Part shown: one piece after another, positions 7,619-14,244 of the stretch
How the letters are laid out: the number at the start of each line of letters is the position of its first letter
How positions within the stretch are numbered: the stretch's first letter is position 1
From: a virus
Length of the DNA: 37,031 nucleotides
Strand: one strand, 5' to 3'
IMG/VR virus record: IMGVR_UViG_3300028498_000074
Span: 1 to 37,031 of that record
The notes under the pieces: model-generated
The model's database searches: none
What the model was told of the DNA's origin: nothing
What the model saw: only the letters and a program-made list of their open reading frames with translations
Made by a program: the position numbers and the translations under genes

Positions 7619-8605
7619 TTAGTCGATCGGTGGTAGTAGCAGACCGACACGCTGATAGAAGTCCTGATGATGCTCACCGCTATGACGCTCTTTGAACAGT
7701 GGTACTAGTACACGCTGCTGGTCGCCGTTCTGATCTGTATAGGTCTTTTCTGCAAAGCGACTGACATCGATGTCATGATAATAAGCGGGTAGCTCTACGC
7801 CGTATCTACCACCTACTGATGATGAGGTGCATTTGTTTCTTTGCTCCTCTGAGATGCTAGGTACGTAGAACTGGCGTCTTGTGGTTTTGTTATTGCGGTT
7901 GGTCACACTTCGTTTAATGATGCAAGGTTCTGTCATCTCTATCACTGGTGCTACTATCGCTGTCTCACTCAGTGCCTGCTCAAACTCACTGCATGCTTGA
8001 GCCAAGTCGATATCAGGGGTGTCACTGGTCGGCTGTGCCTCTGCTACTGGCTTATGGAATATCCAGCATTTGATCGTCTTGCCGTCATATACCTGACTGC
8101 TGACCGCTACGTTTGAGTCGATAAACAGATAGCGACAGCTGTCACGCAAGTGCTGCTTTAGCTGCACCATGTCATCTGGTAGGGGTTGGCTGTTTTTCTT
8201 AGCTACGCTATAAATATCATTGAGATTGATCGCGATGGTGTCGGCATCGTCGCTGTGATGGTTGACACGACCGCCCCTATTTAGACTGTCTAAGTTGTCT
8301 AAATAGTCATAGACATCCCAAAACTGCTCAACCATAGGATGGTCTAGGCTGCCGCCTAGTGATGATGAGAAAGTGATCTCTCCCTGATGTGCTAGCTGGG
8401 TGCAGATGCCGCTGATGGTCTGCTCAATATCTGTAAACGCTAGCTGCAAGTCCTGACGGTTGATCGTCACTGTCTCTGATGAGGCTGAACTGGTGAGCTG
8501 CGCCATCATAGCGATATGAGCTTGGAGATTGCCTAGTGTGGCTAAAGTTGGGTTCAGTGATAACATTGCGCTGCGTCCTGTTTGGGTTGGGTTAATAGCT
8601 GACAT
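7619..8605 (-). CDS. Early protein with internal primase-type module, function unknown
   Basis: A protein of 328 residues from ATG 8605, chosen because AAAAGGATATACCACG precedes it. An upstream ATG at 8662 would add 19 residues made from a duplicated initiation region. Residues about 89-183 match the C-terminal module of the primase very closely (HPMVEQFWDVYDYLD, IAINLNDIY, FIDSNVAVSS, GKTIKCWIF). The C-terminal third (about 225-328) is basic, then acidic and aromatic, and matches nothing I know. The protein lacks primase and helicase domains. It may partner with the primase or act as a stand-alone DNA-binding factor, but this is only inference. Confidence 0.78.
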   Translation of the reverse strand: MSAINPTQTGRSAMLSLNPTLATLGNLQAHIAMMAQLTSSASSETVTINRQDLQLAFTDIEQTISGICTQLAHQGEITFSSSLGGSLDHPMVEQFWDVYDYLDNLDSLNRGGRVNHHSDDADTIAINLNDIYSVAKKNSQPLPDDMVQLKQHLRDSCRYLFIDSNVAVSSQVYDGKTIKCWIFHKPVAEAQPTSDTPDIDLAQACSEFEQALSETAIVAPVIEMTEPCIIKRSVTNRNNKTTRRQFYVPSISEEQRNKCTSSSVGGRYGVELPAYYHDIDVSRFAEKTYTDQNGDQQRVLVPLFKERHSGEHHQDFYQRVGLLLPPID

Positions 8606-8658
8606 CGTGGTATATCCTTTTTGAGTTGAGTTAAGTAGTGGCATCGTGGTATTGAATT

Positions 8659-8940
8659 TCATAAAGTCGCTTGGCTAACTGCTGAGTCAATCACGGTATA
8701 TTTACCGCTCGGAAAGCGTAATTTCACCGTTGGTACGCTGACCTCCTGTTGTTTAAACTTAGGCTGATCGTGGTGGATAATGATCTGCTCTGAGCGCTCA
8801 AGTACAAACTGTCTGATGGCGCTCGCCTCCTGACTGATCCCGCTCAAGCGCATGGCGAACTCGAACCGCGCATGCTCTGGGTCATTCATATAGCTATAGA
8901 GGCGGCGGTCGCGGACGTTGTCCCAGTTCTTATGCGTCAT
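8659..8940 (-). CDS. Hypothetical early protein
   Basis: A 93-residue protein starting at ATG 8940, which follows CAGGAGACTGGCG and overlaps the end of the upstream RHH gene. A longer form starting at 8988 has no ribosome binding site. It is charged and mostly helical; FEFAMRLSGISQEASAIRQFVLE could be a ribbon-helix-helix-like segment, but the match is weak. Its end overlaps the spurious long start of the next gene. Tight overlap with the upstream regulator suggests coupled translation. Confidence 0.65.
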   Translation of the reverse strand: MTHKNWDNVRDRRLYSYMNDPEHARFEFAMRLSGISQEASAIRQFVLERSEQIIIHHDQPKFKQQEVSVPTVKLRFPSGKYTVIDSAVSQATL

Positions 8941-9139
8941 CGCCAGTCTCCTGACCTGTGCTGTCTGATGGCTGTAAGAGGGCGGCAAACTTGCCCATAA
9001 AATCCTGATCGCGCTGTTGATACTCGGCGATGATCTCGGATATCAGCTCCTGCTGCTGCTTCCCTGAGTCCATCGCCTTGTACTGGATGTACTTGCGCTG
9101 TGATTCAGGCAAGCGCGTGGCAAACATTACTAGTGGCAT
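8930..9139 (-). CDS. Small ribbon-helix-helix-like regulator, first gene of the early operon
   Basis: A 69-residue protein. The pattern FATRLPESQRKYIQYKAM, then KQQQELISEIIAEYQQRD, is a short beta strand followed by two helices, as in Arc/CopG-type ribbon-helix-helix DNA-binding proteins, which act as dimers. It is the first gene on the minus strand of the divergent immunity region, the position of cox/cro in P2-like phages, so it may repress the repressor gene or direct excision. GGAG lies ten bases before the ATG. The tail (SDSTGQETGDDA) is acidic. The family call rests on pattern only. Confidence 0.68.
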   Translation of the reverse strand: MPLVMFATRLPESQRKYIQYKAMDSGKQQQELISEIIAEYQQRDQDFMGKFAALLQPSDSTGQETGDDA

Positions 9140-9206
9140 CGTGGATACTCCATAATTGCGTTTTGTGATAAAGTGTTATCTGTCTTACGAGCTAACAACT
9201 GCATTA

Positions 9207-9230
9207 TTACATGCTCAAACGAGCATGTAA
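9207..9230. promoter_or_regulatory. Perfect 24-bp operator palindrome in the immunity region
   Basis: TTACATGCTC (9207-9216), spacer AAAC, then GAGCATGTAA (9221-9230): ten-base arms with no mismatch. It lies between the divergent early operon and the repressor gene, overlapping the region where both promoters must be. A weaker dyad, GATAA / TTATC, is at 9167-9180. The site is the natural candidate for repressor or RHH-protein binding. Confidence 0.75.
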
Positions 9231-9247
9231 AGGAGATTTTTGGTCAA

Positions 9248-9592
9248 ATGAGCATTTTATCTGATAATGATATAGGCGAAGGTATTGCTTCGAGATTGGT
9301 TTTCGAGCGTAAAAGGCTTGGTTTAGAACAGGATTACGTTAGAGAAGTGCTAGGAATAGCCAACTCTACGATGTCTCGTTATGAAAATGCGAAGCGCTAT
9401 CCAGATGTCATTTTAGCCAAACGGCTATCTGATTTAGGTTATGACATGGCTTATGTGATCTCTGGCAAACGTCTGGATGAGTCTGCTAGTGATCTGACTG
9501 AAGAGGAAATGCAATTGTTAGAGCTATATCGAAATAGCCAGCGGCGTGCTGAACTGGTGAGGCTGATAAAGACTTATGAGTCTATGGAGTAG
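9248..9592 (+). CDS. Immunity repressor, XRE-type helix-turn-helix
   Basis: A protein of 114 residues from ATG 9248; AAAGGAG lies about 13 bases upstream and the 24-bp palindrome just before that. A GTG-started longer frame from 9173 would read through the operator and is rejected. The HTH is at about residues 27-50 (EQDYVREVLGIANSTMSRYENAKR). The C-terminal part is short and helical, with no LexA-type protease, as in P2 C-type repressors that are not cleaved by RecA. Divergent from the early block, it should maintain lysogeny. Confidence 0.85.
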   Translation: MSILSDNDIGEGIASRLVFERKRLGLEQDYVREVLGIANSTMSRYENAKRYPDVILAKRLSDLGYDMAYVISGKRLDESASDLTEEEMQLLELYRNSQRRAELVRLIKTYESME

Positions 9593-9832
9593 ATGATGGG
9601 AATATCATTACCTAAAAAAGGTCGTTTGATAAAAGAAAATATATCTGGCAGCGGTGAGGGAACTCTGACAGATTATACTGTCAATGTTATGTTTAGCCTT
9701 GAGGAGGCGCTGCTATTAGCAGGGGCTACGCCTAAAGCTGACTACGATGTGATGTATCTGATGGAGCTAGCACAACCGTATGTGCTAGCTTATAACGCAA
9801 ACAATGAATTGAAATGTGATACGCCGTTTTAA
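9593..9832 (+). CDS. Small hypothetical protein downstream of the repressor
   Basis: A 79-residue protein that starts directly after the repressor stop. GGAG lies close to two adjacent ATG codons (9593, 9596), and the second has the better spacing. I do not recognise it. It has a basic N terminus (MGISLPKKGRLIKE) and an acidic, hydrophobic C-terminal half (VMFSLEEALLLAGA). Co-transcription with the repressor suggests expression in the lysogen. Confidence 0.6.
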   Translation: MMGISLPKKGRLIKENISGSGEGTLTDYTVNVMFSLEEALLLAGATPKADYDVMYLMELAQPYVLAYNANNELKCDTPF

Positions 9833-9842
9833 AGGCAGTGGA

Positions 9843-10049
9843 CTAACTTAAAGCTTTTGAACTGGCATCGCACACCTGTGCGATGTCTTTAAAGATGACC
9901 TCTAGCTGCTCCAATGATAGCGGCTCGGCATGAGGCGCAAGTTCACATAACTGACCAAGTATATGAGCGTAAGCAGCTATCCTTGCTAGGTCGTCGGCTA
10001 TGGCTGCGGTGTCGATGCTGGTACTGTTTACTGTTTTATTATTAATCAT
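9843..10049 (-). CDS. Small hypothetical helical protein
   Basis: A 68-residue protein, mostly helical, with a Ser/Thr/Asn-rich start and a body rich in Ala and Leu (DDLARIAAYAHILGQLCELA). TAGGA lies ten bases before the ATG. It is convergent with the gene ending at 9832 and divergent from the lipoprotein gene, so it has its own promoter. I cannot assign a function. Confidence 0.55.
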   Translation of the reverse strand: MINNKTVNSTSIDTAAIADDLARIAAYAHILGQLCELAPHAEPLSLEQLEVIFKDIAQVCDASSKALS

Positions 10050-10076
10050 ACTGATTGTATTCCTAGACAGGTTAGT

Positions 10077-10105
10077 TTGATTAACTTTTGTTCTGTTAAT
10101 AGATA
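10077..10105 (+). promoter_or_regulatory. Possible promoter of the lipoprotein gene
   Basis: TTGATT (10077-10082), a 17-base spacer and TAGATA (10100-10105), ending 43 bp before the start codon. The -10 box is a poor match to consensus, so confidence is low. Confidence 0.35.
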
Positions 10106-10148
10106 TTAGTTCAAGGTAGACTAATGTTTTTTATTGGAGGATAGAGCG

Positions 10149-10718
10149 ATGTTAAAACGAATTGCAGTATTGGTGTGCATGTTCGCTATTACGGGATGTA
10201 GTGAACCTGAGCCACAGGTAATAGATATAGATAAGGCAGCTGCTGATGCGGGTCTAGCTCCTGAAGATTATAAAGTGCATGAAAATGGGGCGATTCAGAT
10301 TTACTCGAAAGTTAATACTGCTCCAAAAGTAGAGGAGGTCGTCGCTGCTTTTAAAGATGCTGGTCTGCCTCTGGGTGAGGTCATTATACAAACTGCTGAA
10401 ACTGATCCTAACGAAAGGCTCGGTAGACCAGGGGAATATGTCGGAAGCGCTCAATTTGAAGATACAAGAATTGAGCAGCCAGAACCTATGTCAGAGCTTG
10501 AATTTGACGAACCTGATCTGCCAGTTGGGGGAATAGTCGAGATGTTTGAAAACAATAAAGACTTACAGGCACGGAAACAATATCTTGAGCAGGTCTATGA
10601 GGCGATGCCCTTAGTTAAACAATATATATATGCTAGTGATTTTGGGTTGCTACGTCTTGAGTTCTCTTTGACTCCCGATCAGGCAAAGGAATATGAAACG
10701 GTATTTATGTCTTTATAA
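10149..10718 (+). CDS. Predicted lipoprotein (lysogenic cargo)
   Basis: A protein of 189 residues from ATG 10149, preceded by GGAGG. The N terminus MLKRIAVLVCMFAITGCSE is a typical lipoprotein signal: basic start, hydrophobic core and lipobox ITGC, with the cysteine at residue 17. The mature part is acidic and proline-rich in the middle (EDTRIEQPEPMSELEFDEPD) and ends in a helical region. A serine follows the acylated cysteine, consistent with outer-membrane sorting. It sits among plus-strand cargo genes expressed independently of phage development. Some phage lipoproteins block superinfection, which could apply here, but nothing in the sequence proves it. Confidence 0.75.
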   Translation: MLKRIAVLVCMFAITGCSEPEPQVIDIDKAAADAGLAPEDYKVHENGAIQIYSKVNTAPKVEEVVAAFKDAGLPLGEVIIQTAETDPNERLGRPGEYVGSAQFEDTRIEQPEPMSELEFDEPDLPVGGIVEMFENNKDLQARKQYLEQVYEAMPLVKQYIYASDFGLLRLEFSLTPDQAKEYETVFMSL

Positions 10719-10731
10719 TTAGGCTAAACAT

Positions 10732-10854
10732 ATGAATATAGAATCTGATAGATGGATGACTCTGTGGCTTGAGCATTTCTTTAAGCATGCTGTTCCAGTG
10801 ACGACGCTGCCGCATGGCTGGTGCGTATATCGTGAGCCTGTGGATTGGGATTAA
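10732..10854 (+). CDS. Possible 40-residue tryptophan-rich peptide
   Basis: ATG 10732 to TAA 10852-10854 encodes 40 residues with five tryptophans (SDRWMTLWLEHFFKHAVPV, then HGWCVYREPVDWD). No strong ribosome binding site is visible. It lies between the lipoprotein and the ATPase gene on the same strand. The composition is unlike random translation, but a fragment of a longer ancestral gene is also possible. Confidence 0.35.
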   Translation: MNIESDRWMTLWLEHFFKHAVPVTTLPHGWCVYREPVDWD

Positions 10855-10966
10855 TTTTGTATCACGAGTGAGAATGTTTTTTATAAATCGTTAGTAAAGA
10901 ATTTAAAATTGGTCAACTCGTTTTACAAAAATATCTTCCATATTATTAATATATTAAGGAACAAAA

Positions 10967-12952
10967 ATGTCTGATAGTAACCTTAGTCATGATGTGGATA
11001 AAACTTACAGATTTTCTGTAGATTTAGCTGCCGTAGAGCATTTAGGACTTAATCTATATAGCAATACTGCTGCGGCGCTTACCGAAATTATAGCCAATGC
11101 ATGGGATGCTGATGCTACTGAAGTACACATAAATGTCGATAGTGATTTTAAAAGAATTATTATTGAAGATAATGGACATGGGATGTCAGTTGAGGATATT
11201 AATGAAAAGTTTTTAAAAGTTGCTTATAAAAGAAGATTATCAGCACCTACTAGTCCAAATGGCAGACCTGTCATGGGCAGAAAAGGCATTGGGAAGCTTG
11301 CGCTATTCTCTATTGCGCAGCATATAGATATTACTTCGAAGTTAGAAGGCCATCTCTCTGGATCTCTGTCAATAGATGTTAATGAACTAAAAAAACATAT
11401 AGAAAACAAAACCAATTATCACCCTAAGCCCATTGAAGGTGAAATTTTTAACTTAGAGCAAGGAACTAGATTTATCTTAACTGGACTACTTACAAGTCGT
11501 CTCAATCAGTCAATTACTGCTATGAAAAAGCGTATTGCTAGGCGTTTTTCTATCATAGGAGATAAAGATAGTTTTAACGTTTATGTCAACAATGAGAAAA
11601 TAGACCATAAAGATAGAGATGATTTTAGGAACCTACAATTTGTATGGGCTTTTGAAAATGGTAGTGACTATCGGTTTCCACTAGAAGTAGAAAAGTTTAC
11701 ATTTAGTAAAAACACCATAGCTCATGACGGGGTTACCTATAGTTTCGATGGCTGGGTTGGTACCGCCCTAAAACCAAAAGATCTAAACACAGAGGATATG
11801 GGAAATTTAAATGGTATTTCCATAATATCTAGAGGTCGTGTATTTCAAGAAAATATTCTCGATAAAATTTCTGAAAATAGAATTATGAAAAGTTATGTCA
11901 CAGGTGTGATACAAGCAGATTTCCTTGATGCCGATGCTTCAGATGACTTAGCCACTAGCGATAGGCAGCGAGTAAGAGAGGATGACCCACGTTATATTGC
12001 ATTGACCAAATTTATTAAAAATCTTTTAAACAACATGTATGAAATCTGGTCAAAAGAGAGAAAAAAATATGACATTAAGCAGGCTACGAAAGAGCATCCC
12101 AAGCTTCAAGAATGGTTTGACTCATTAGCCACTGGTCATAAAAAACAAGCAGAAGAGTTAATTGCTACAGTAGCCAGTTTGAAAATAGATGAAAAAGATG
12201 AAGATGATAGAAAAGGGCTTTATCGGAGCACCATATTAGCTTTTGAGAGATTAAAGCTAGAAGGTAGTGCTAATGAGCTATCAGAAGCTATAAATAAAGG
12301 TCCTGAAGCCTTGATTCAGATACTTTCAAACTTCGATAATTATGAAGTGTCGTTATACTTGGATTTAGTTAAAAACAGATTAAACACTATCAAAATCTTA
12401 GATGACAAAGTAAACAATAATGAATACGAAAATAAAATTAGAGATTTTATTTATGAGCATCTTTGGCTAATTGACCCATCTTGGGAAAGAGTTATTGCTA
12501 GCCAGTTTAAAGAAACTGCAGTTCATAAAATGTTTGATAAAGAAGTTAAAAGTGTTTTAGATGATGAAGAGGCCAAGGGTCGTTTAGACTTATGCTATCG
12601 TAATATTGGTGGAGATCATATAATTCTAGAGCTAAAACGTCCTGATGTAGGCTATAAACTAAATAAATATACGCTTATGGCACAGGGCGAAAAATATCGT
12701 GATGCCTTATATAAGAGTCTCCATCATCACGACTCCAACTTTACTAATAAAGAAAGAATTAAGATTGTTTTCTTAATCGGCAATAGACTAGAAGGAGAGC
12801 CTAAAGAACTTGAAAAGATTTTCGATGGTATTAATGCGCGAGTATCGACATATGGAGAAATGCTTGAAAAAGCTAGATCTTCTTATGCGGATTTCATAGA
12901 GAAAACTAAAGAGGCTGACAAGACCAGAGATTTAATTGAGGCTTTTAGCTAA
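10967..12952 (+). CDS. MORC/MutL-like GHKL ATPase fused to a PD-(D/E)XK-like nuclease
   Basis: A 661-residue protein. The N-terminal GHKL ATPase has the N box E40/N44/D47 (TEIIANAWDADA), the G1 box DNGHGM at 68-73 and the G2 box GRKGIGK at 104-110. Residues about 215-345 probably form the S5-like transducer domain, followed by a helical linker. The C-terminal domain has GRLDL (D541) and ILELKRP (E555, K557), the D...ExK arrangement of PD-(D/E)XK nucleases. GHKL ATPases of this kind are known from comparative genomics to associate with DNA methylases in restriction-modification-like loci. It overlaps the methyltransferase gene by 21 bp tail to tail. AAGGA precedes the ATG. The gene is clearly more AT-rich than the phage genes around it, a sign of separate acquisition. 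Defence function is inferred. Confidence 0.87.
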   Translation: MSDSNLSHDVDKTYRFSVDLAAVEHLGLNLYSNTAAALTEIIANAWDADATEVHINVDSDFKRIIIEDNGHGMSVEDINEKFLKVAYKRRLSAPTSPNGRPVMGRKGIGKLALFSIAQHIDITSKLEGHLSGSLSIDVNELKKHIENKTNYHPKPIEGEIFNLEQGTRFILTGLLTSRLNQSITAMKKRIARRFSIIGDKDSFNVYVNNEKIDHKDRDDFRNLQFVWAFENGSDYRFPLEVEKFTFSKNTIAHDGVTYSFDGWVGTALKPKDLNTEDMGNLNGISIISRGRVFQENILDKISENRIMKSYVTGVIQADFLDADASDDLATSDRQRVREDDPRYIALTKFIKNLLNNMYEIWSKERKKYDIKQATKEHPKLQEWFDSLATGHKKQAEELIATVASLKIDEKDEDDRKGLYRSTILAFERLKLEGSANELSEAINKGPEALIQILSNFDNYEVSLYLDLVKNRLNTIKILDDKVNNNEYENKIRDFIYEHLWLIDPSWERVIASQFKETAVHKMFDKEVKSVLDDEEAKGRLDLCYRNIGGDHIILELKRPDVGYKLNKYTLMAQGEKYRDALYKSLHHHDSNFTNKERIKIVFLIGNRLEGEPKELEKIFDGINARVSTYGEMLEKARSSYADFIEKTKEADKTRDLIEAFS

Positions 12953-13954
12953 AAGGCTAAGCCCTACCACCTCCCCTAATCGGACAGGAACAGCATTACC
13001 AATCATTTTACCAACCGATTTAATAGTAAAGTTACCATCGTAAAACTCGTAATCTTCCGGAAAGGTCTGAAAGATTGCGGCTTCACGTAATGATATAGCT
13101 CTATGCTGTGATGGATGCCCAAAGCGTCCATTACCAAACCCATAACATTGAGTTGTCATTGTAGGAGCTGGCTGATCCCATTCCATACGTCCATAAACGC
13201 TACCGTAAGATTTACCTGATTCTTTAAGATGACACTTAGCAACTAAATCCTCTGGCCAGTCTTTCCACGTACCACCTGGTTTAGAGGCTTTAATACGCTT
13301 CATATTGAGCTCGTTCAACTGTGAACTTACATGAAGTGGATCTTTTTTATTTCTTTTACCAGAGTACAAGACGGGCAAATCTTTGATTACGTCTCTTACT
13401 GTTACTGGCTCGTGGTGCGTTGGTGGTATCAAATCAATATTCTTAGAAACTAAGCTAGCCAATAATACATGTCGCTTACGAGTCTGTGGTACTCCATACT
13501 GTACGCAGTCTACTTTATTCGCCGATACGGTATAACCTAGCTCTTCAAGTTTAGCTACGAAATCATGATACACCTTATGCTTAGTAACATCTGGTACGTT
13601 TTCCATCGTCACAAGCTCAGGCTTTACCTCTTCAATTAATCTCATAAAATGATAAAGAAGTGGCCACTTCTTATCTAAAGTAGTATCTTTACCTTGATTG
13701 TATGTAGAGAAAGGCTGACAAGGAGCGCAACCAGCAAGAAGGCGAACAGCACCTTCAGAATACCATTCTTTAATTTCGTCTGCTGTGACATCTGCTACAT
13801 CTTTATGGATAAAAGCAGCGTTATTATTGTATTCATAGCCATGACGACAGGCAGGCTCAATATCGTAGCCTGCTTTCACTTTAATTCCTGATTTTATAAG
13901 ACCTGCCGTAAGGCCGCCGATACCACAGAACAGATCTACCGCTTCTATATTCAT
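12932..13954 (-). CDS. DNA (cytosine-5)-methyltransferase
   Basis: A 340-residue enzyme transferring methyl from S-adenosylmethionine to C5 of cytosine. Motif I is DLFCGIGG (7-14), motif IV GCAPCQPFS with catalytic C79, motif VI ENVPDV (119-124), motif VIII QTRKRH (157-162), motif IX RAISLREAA (285-293) and motif X GNAVPVRLG (319-327). The target recognition region between VIII and IX (about 172-280) is short, including PGGTWKDWPEDL; the recognition sequence cannot be read from it. GAGGAG precedes the ATG. All catalytic motifs are intact. Its stop codon lies inside the last codons of the convergent ATPase-nuclease gene, so the two form a unit in which this enzyme could protect DNA. Confidence 0.96.
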   Translation of the reverse strand: MNIEAVDLFCGIGGLTAGLIKSGIKVKAGYDIEPACRHGYEYNNNAAFIHKDVADVTADEIKEWYSEGAVRLLAGCAPCQPFSTYNQGKDTTLDKKWPLLYHFMRLIEEVKPELVTMENVPDVTKHKVYHDFVAKLEELGYTVSANKVDCVQYGVPQTRKRHVLLASLVSKNIDLIPPTHHEPVTVRDVIKDLPVLYSGKRNKKDPLHVSSQLNELNMKRIKASKPGGTWKDWPEDLVAKCHLKESGKSYGSVYGRMEWDQPAPTMTTQCYGFGNGRFGHPSQHRAISLREAAIFQTFPEDYEFYDGNFTIKSVGKMIGNAVPVRLGEVVGLSLLAKSLN

Positions 13955-14051
13955 GACACTACTCCTCTACGTTAGCATGATACACGAACTTGCTCTAAAA
14001 CTCGAGTAGCGACACGAAATTTTTATTAGCATCTTCTCAGATTTTTAACTA

Positions 14052-14124
14052 ATCAAAAAGCCCGTGTTACTAAACATTCTAGTTGAAAACAACATATAAT
14101 GTTTAGTAACACGGGCTTTTTGAT
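14052..14124. terminator. Perfect 27-bp inverted repeat, probable bidirectional terminator
   Basis: The arms 14052-14078 and 14098-14124 are exact reverse complements over 27 bases, including AAAAAGCCCGTGTTAC and its partner. The 19-nt spacer itself contains GTTG / CAAC. T runs are present on both strands, so it can stop late transcripts coming from D and any transcript in the other direction. A 27-bp perfect stem is much longer than an ordinary terminator. Confidence 0.8.
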
Positions 14125-14137
14125 ATAAATAATAGCT

Positions 14138-14225
14138 TGCTTGGGACTGAAATCCGCGCCACGATAACACGGCCGCCTTATTCGTCTCTACAGTACTATA
14201 GAGCTTATATCAGCGTTCCCAAGCA
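14138..14225 (-). ncRNA. Predicted structured RNA element after gene D
   Basis: On the minus strand TGCTTGGGA (14225-14217) pairs with TCCCAAGCA (14146-14138). After a 3-nt bulge, CTGA pairs with TCAG. Inside is a 7-bp hairpin CTCTATA / TGTAGAG (one G-U pair) around a GTAC tetraloop. A second, weaker hairpin around CCGTG / CGTGG gives a three-way junction. It lies between the D stop and the 27-bp hairpin. It is not a tRNA and no known riboswitch was recognised. Whether it is a 3' UTR element or a separate small RNA is open. No protein gene is seen in 13955-14244. Confidence 0.45.
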
Positions 14226-14244
14226 GAATATATTATAGCACAAT

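Noticed and set aside
14138-14225. tRNA or hammerhead ribozyme in the element after D
   Set aside because: There is no anticodon or T-loop arrangement. The CTGAT...CGAA pattern resembles a hammerhead core, but the invariant CUGANGA and GAAA are not both present.
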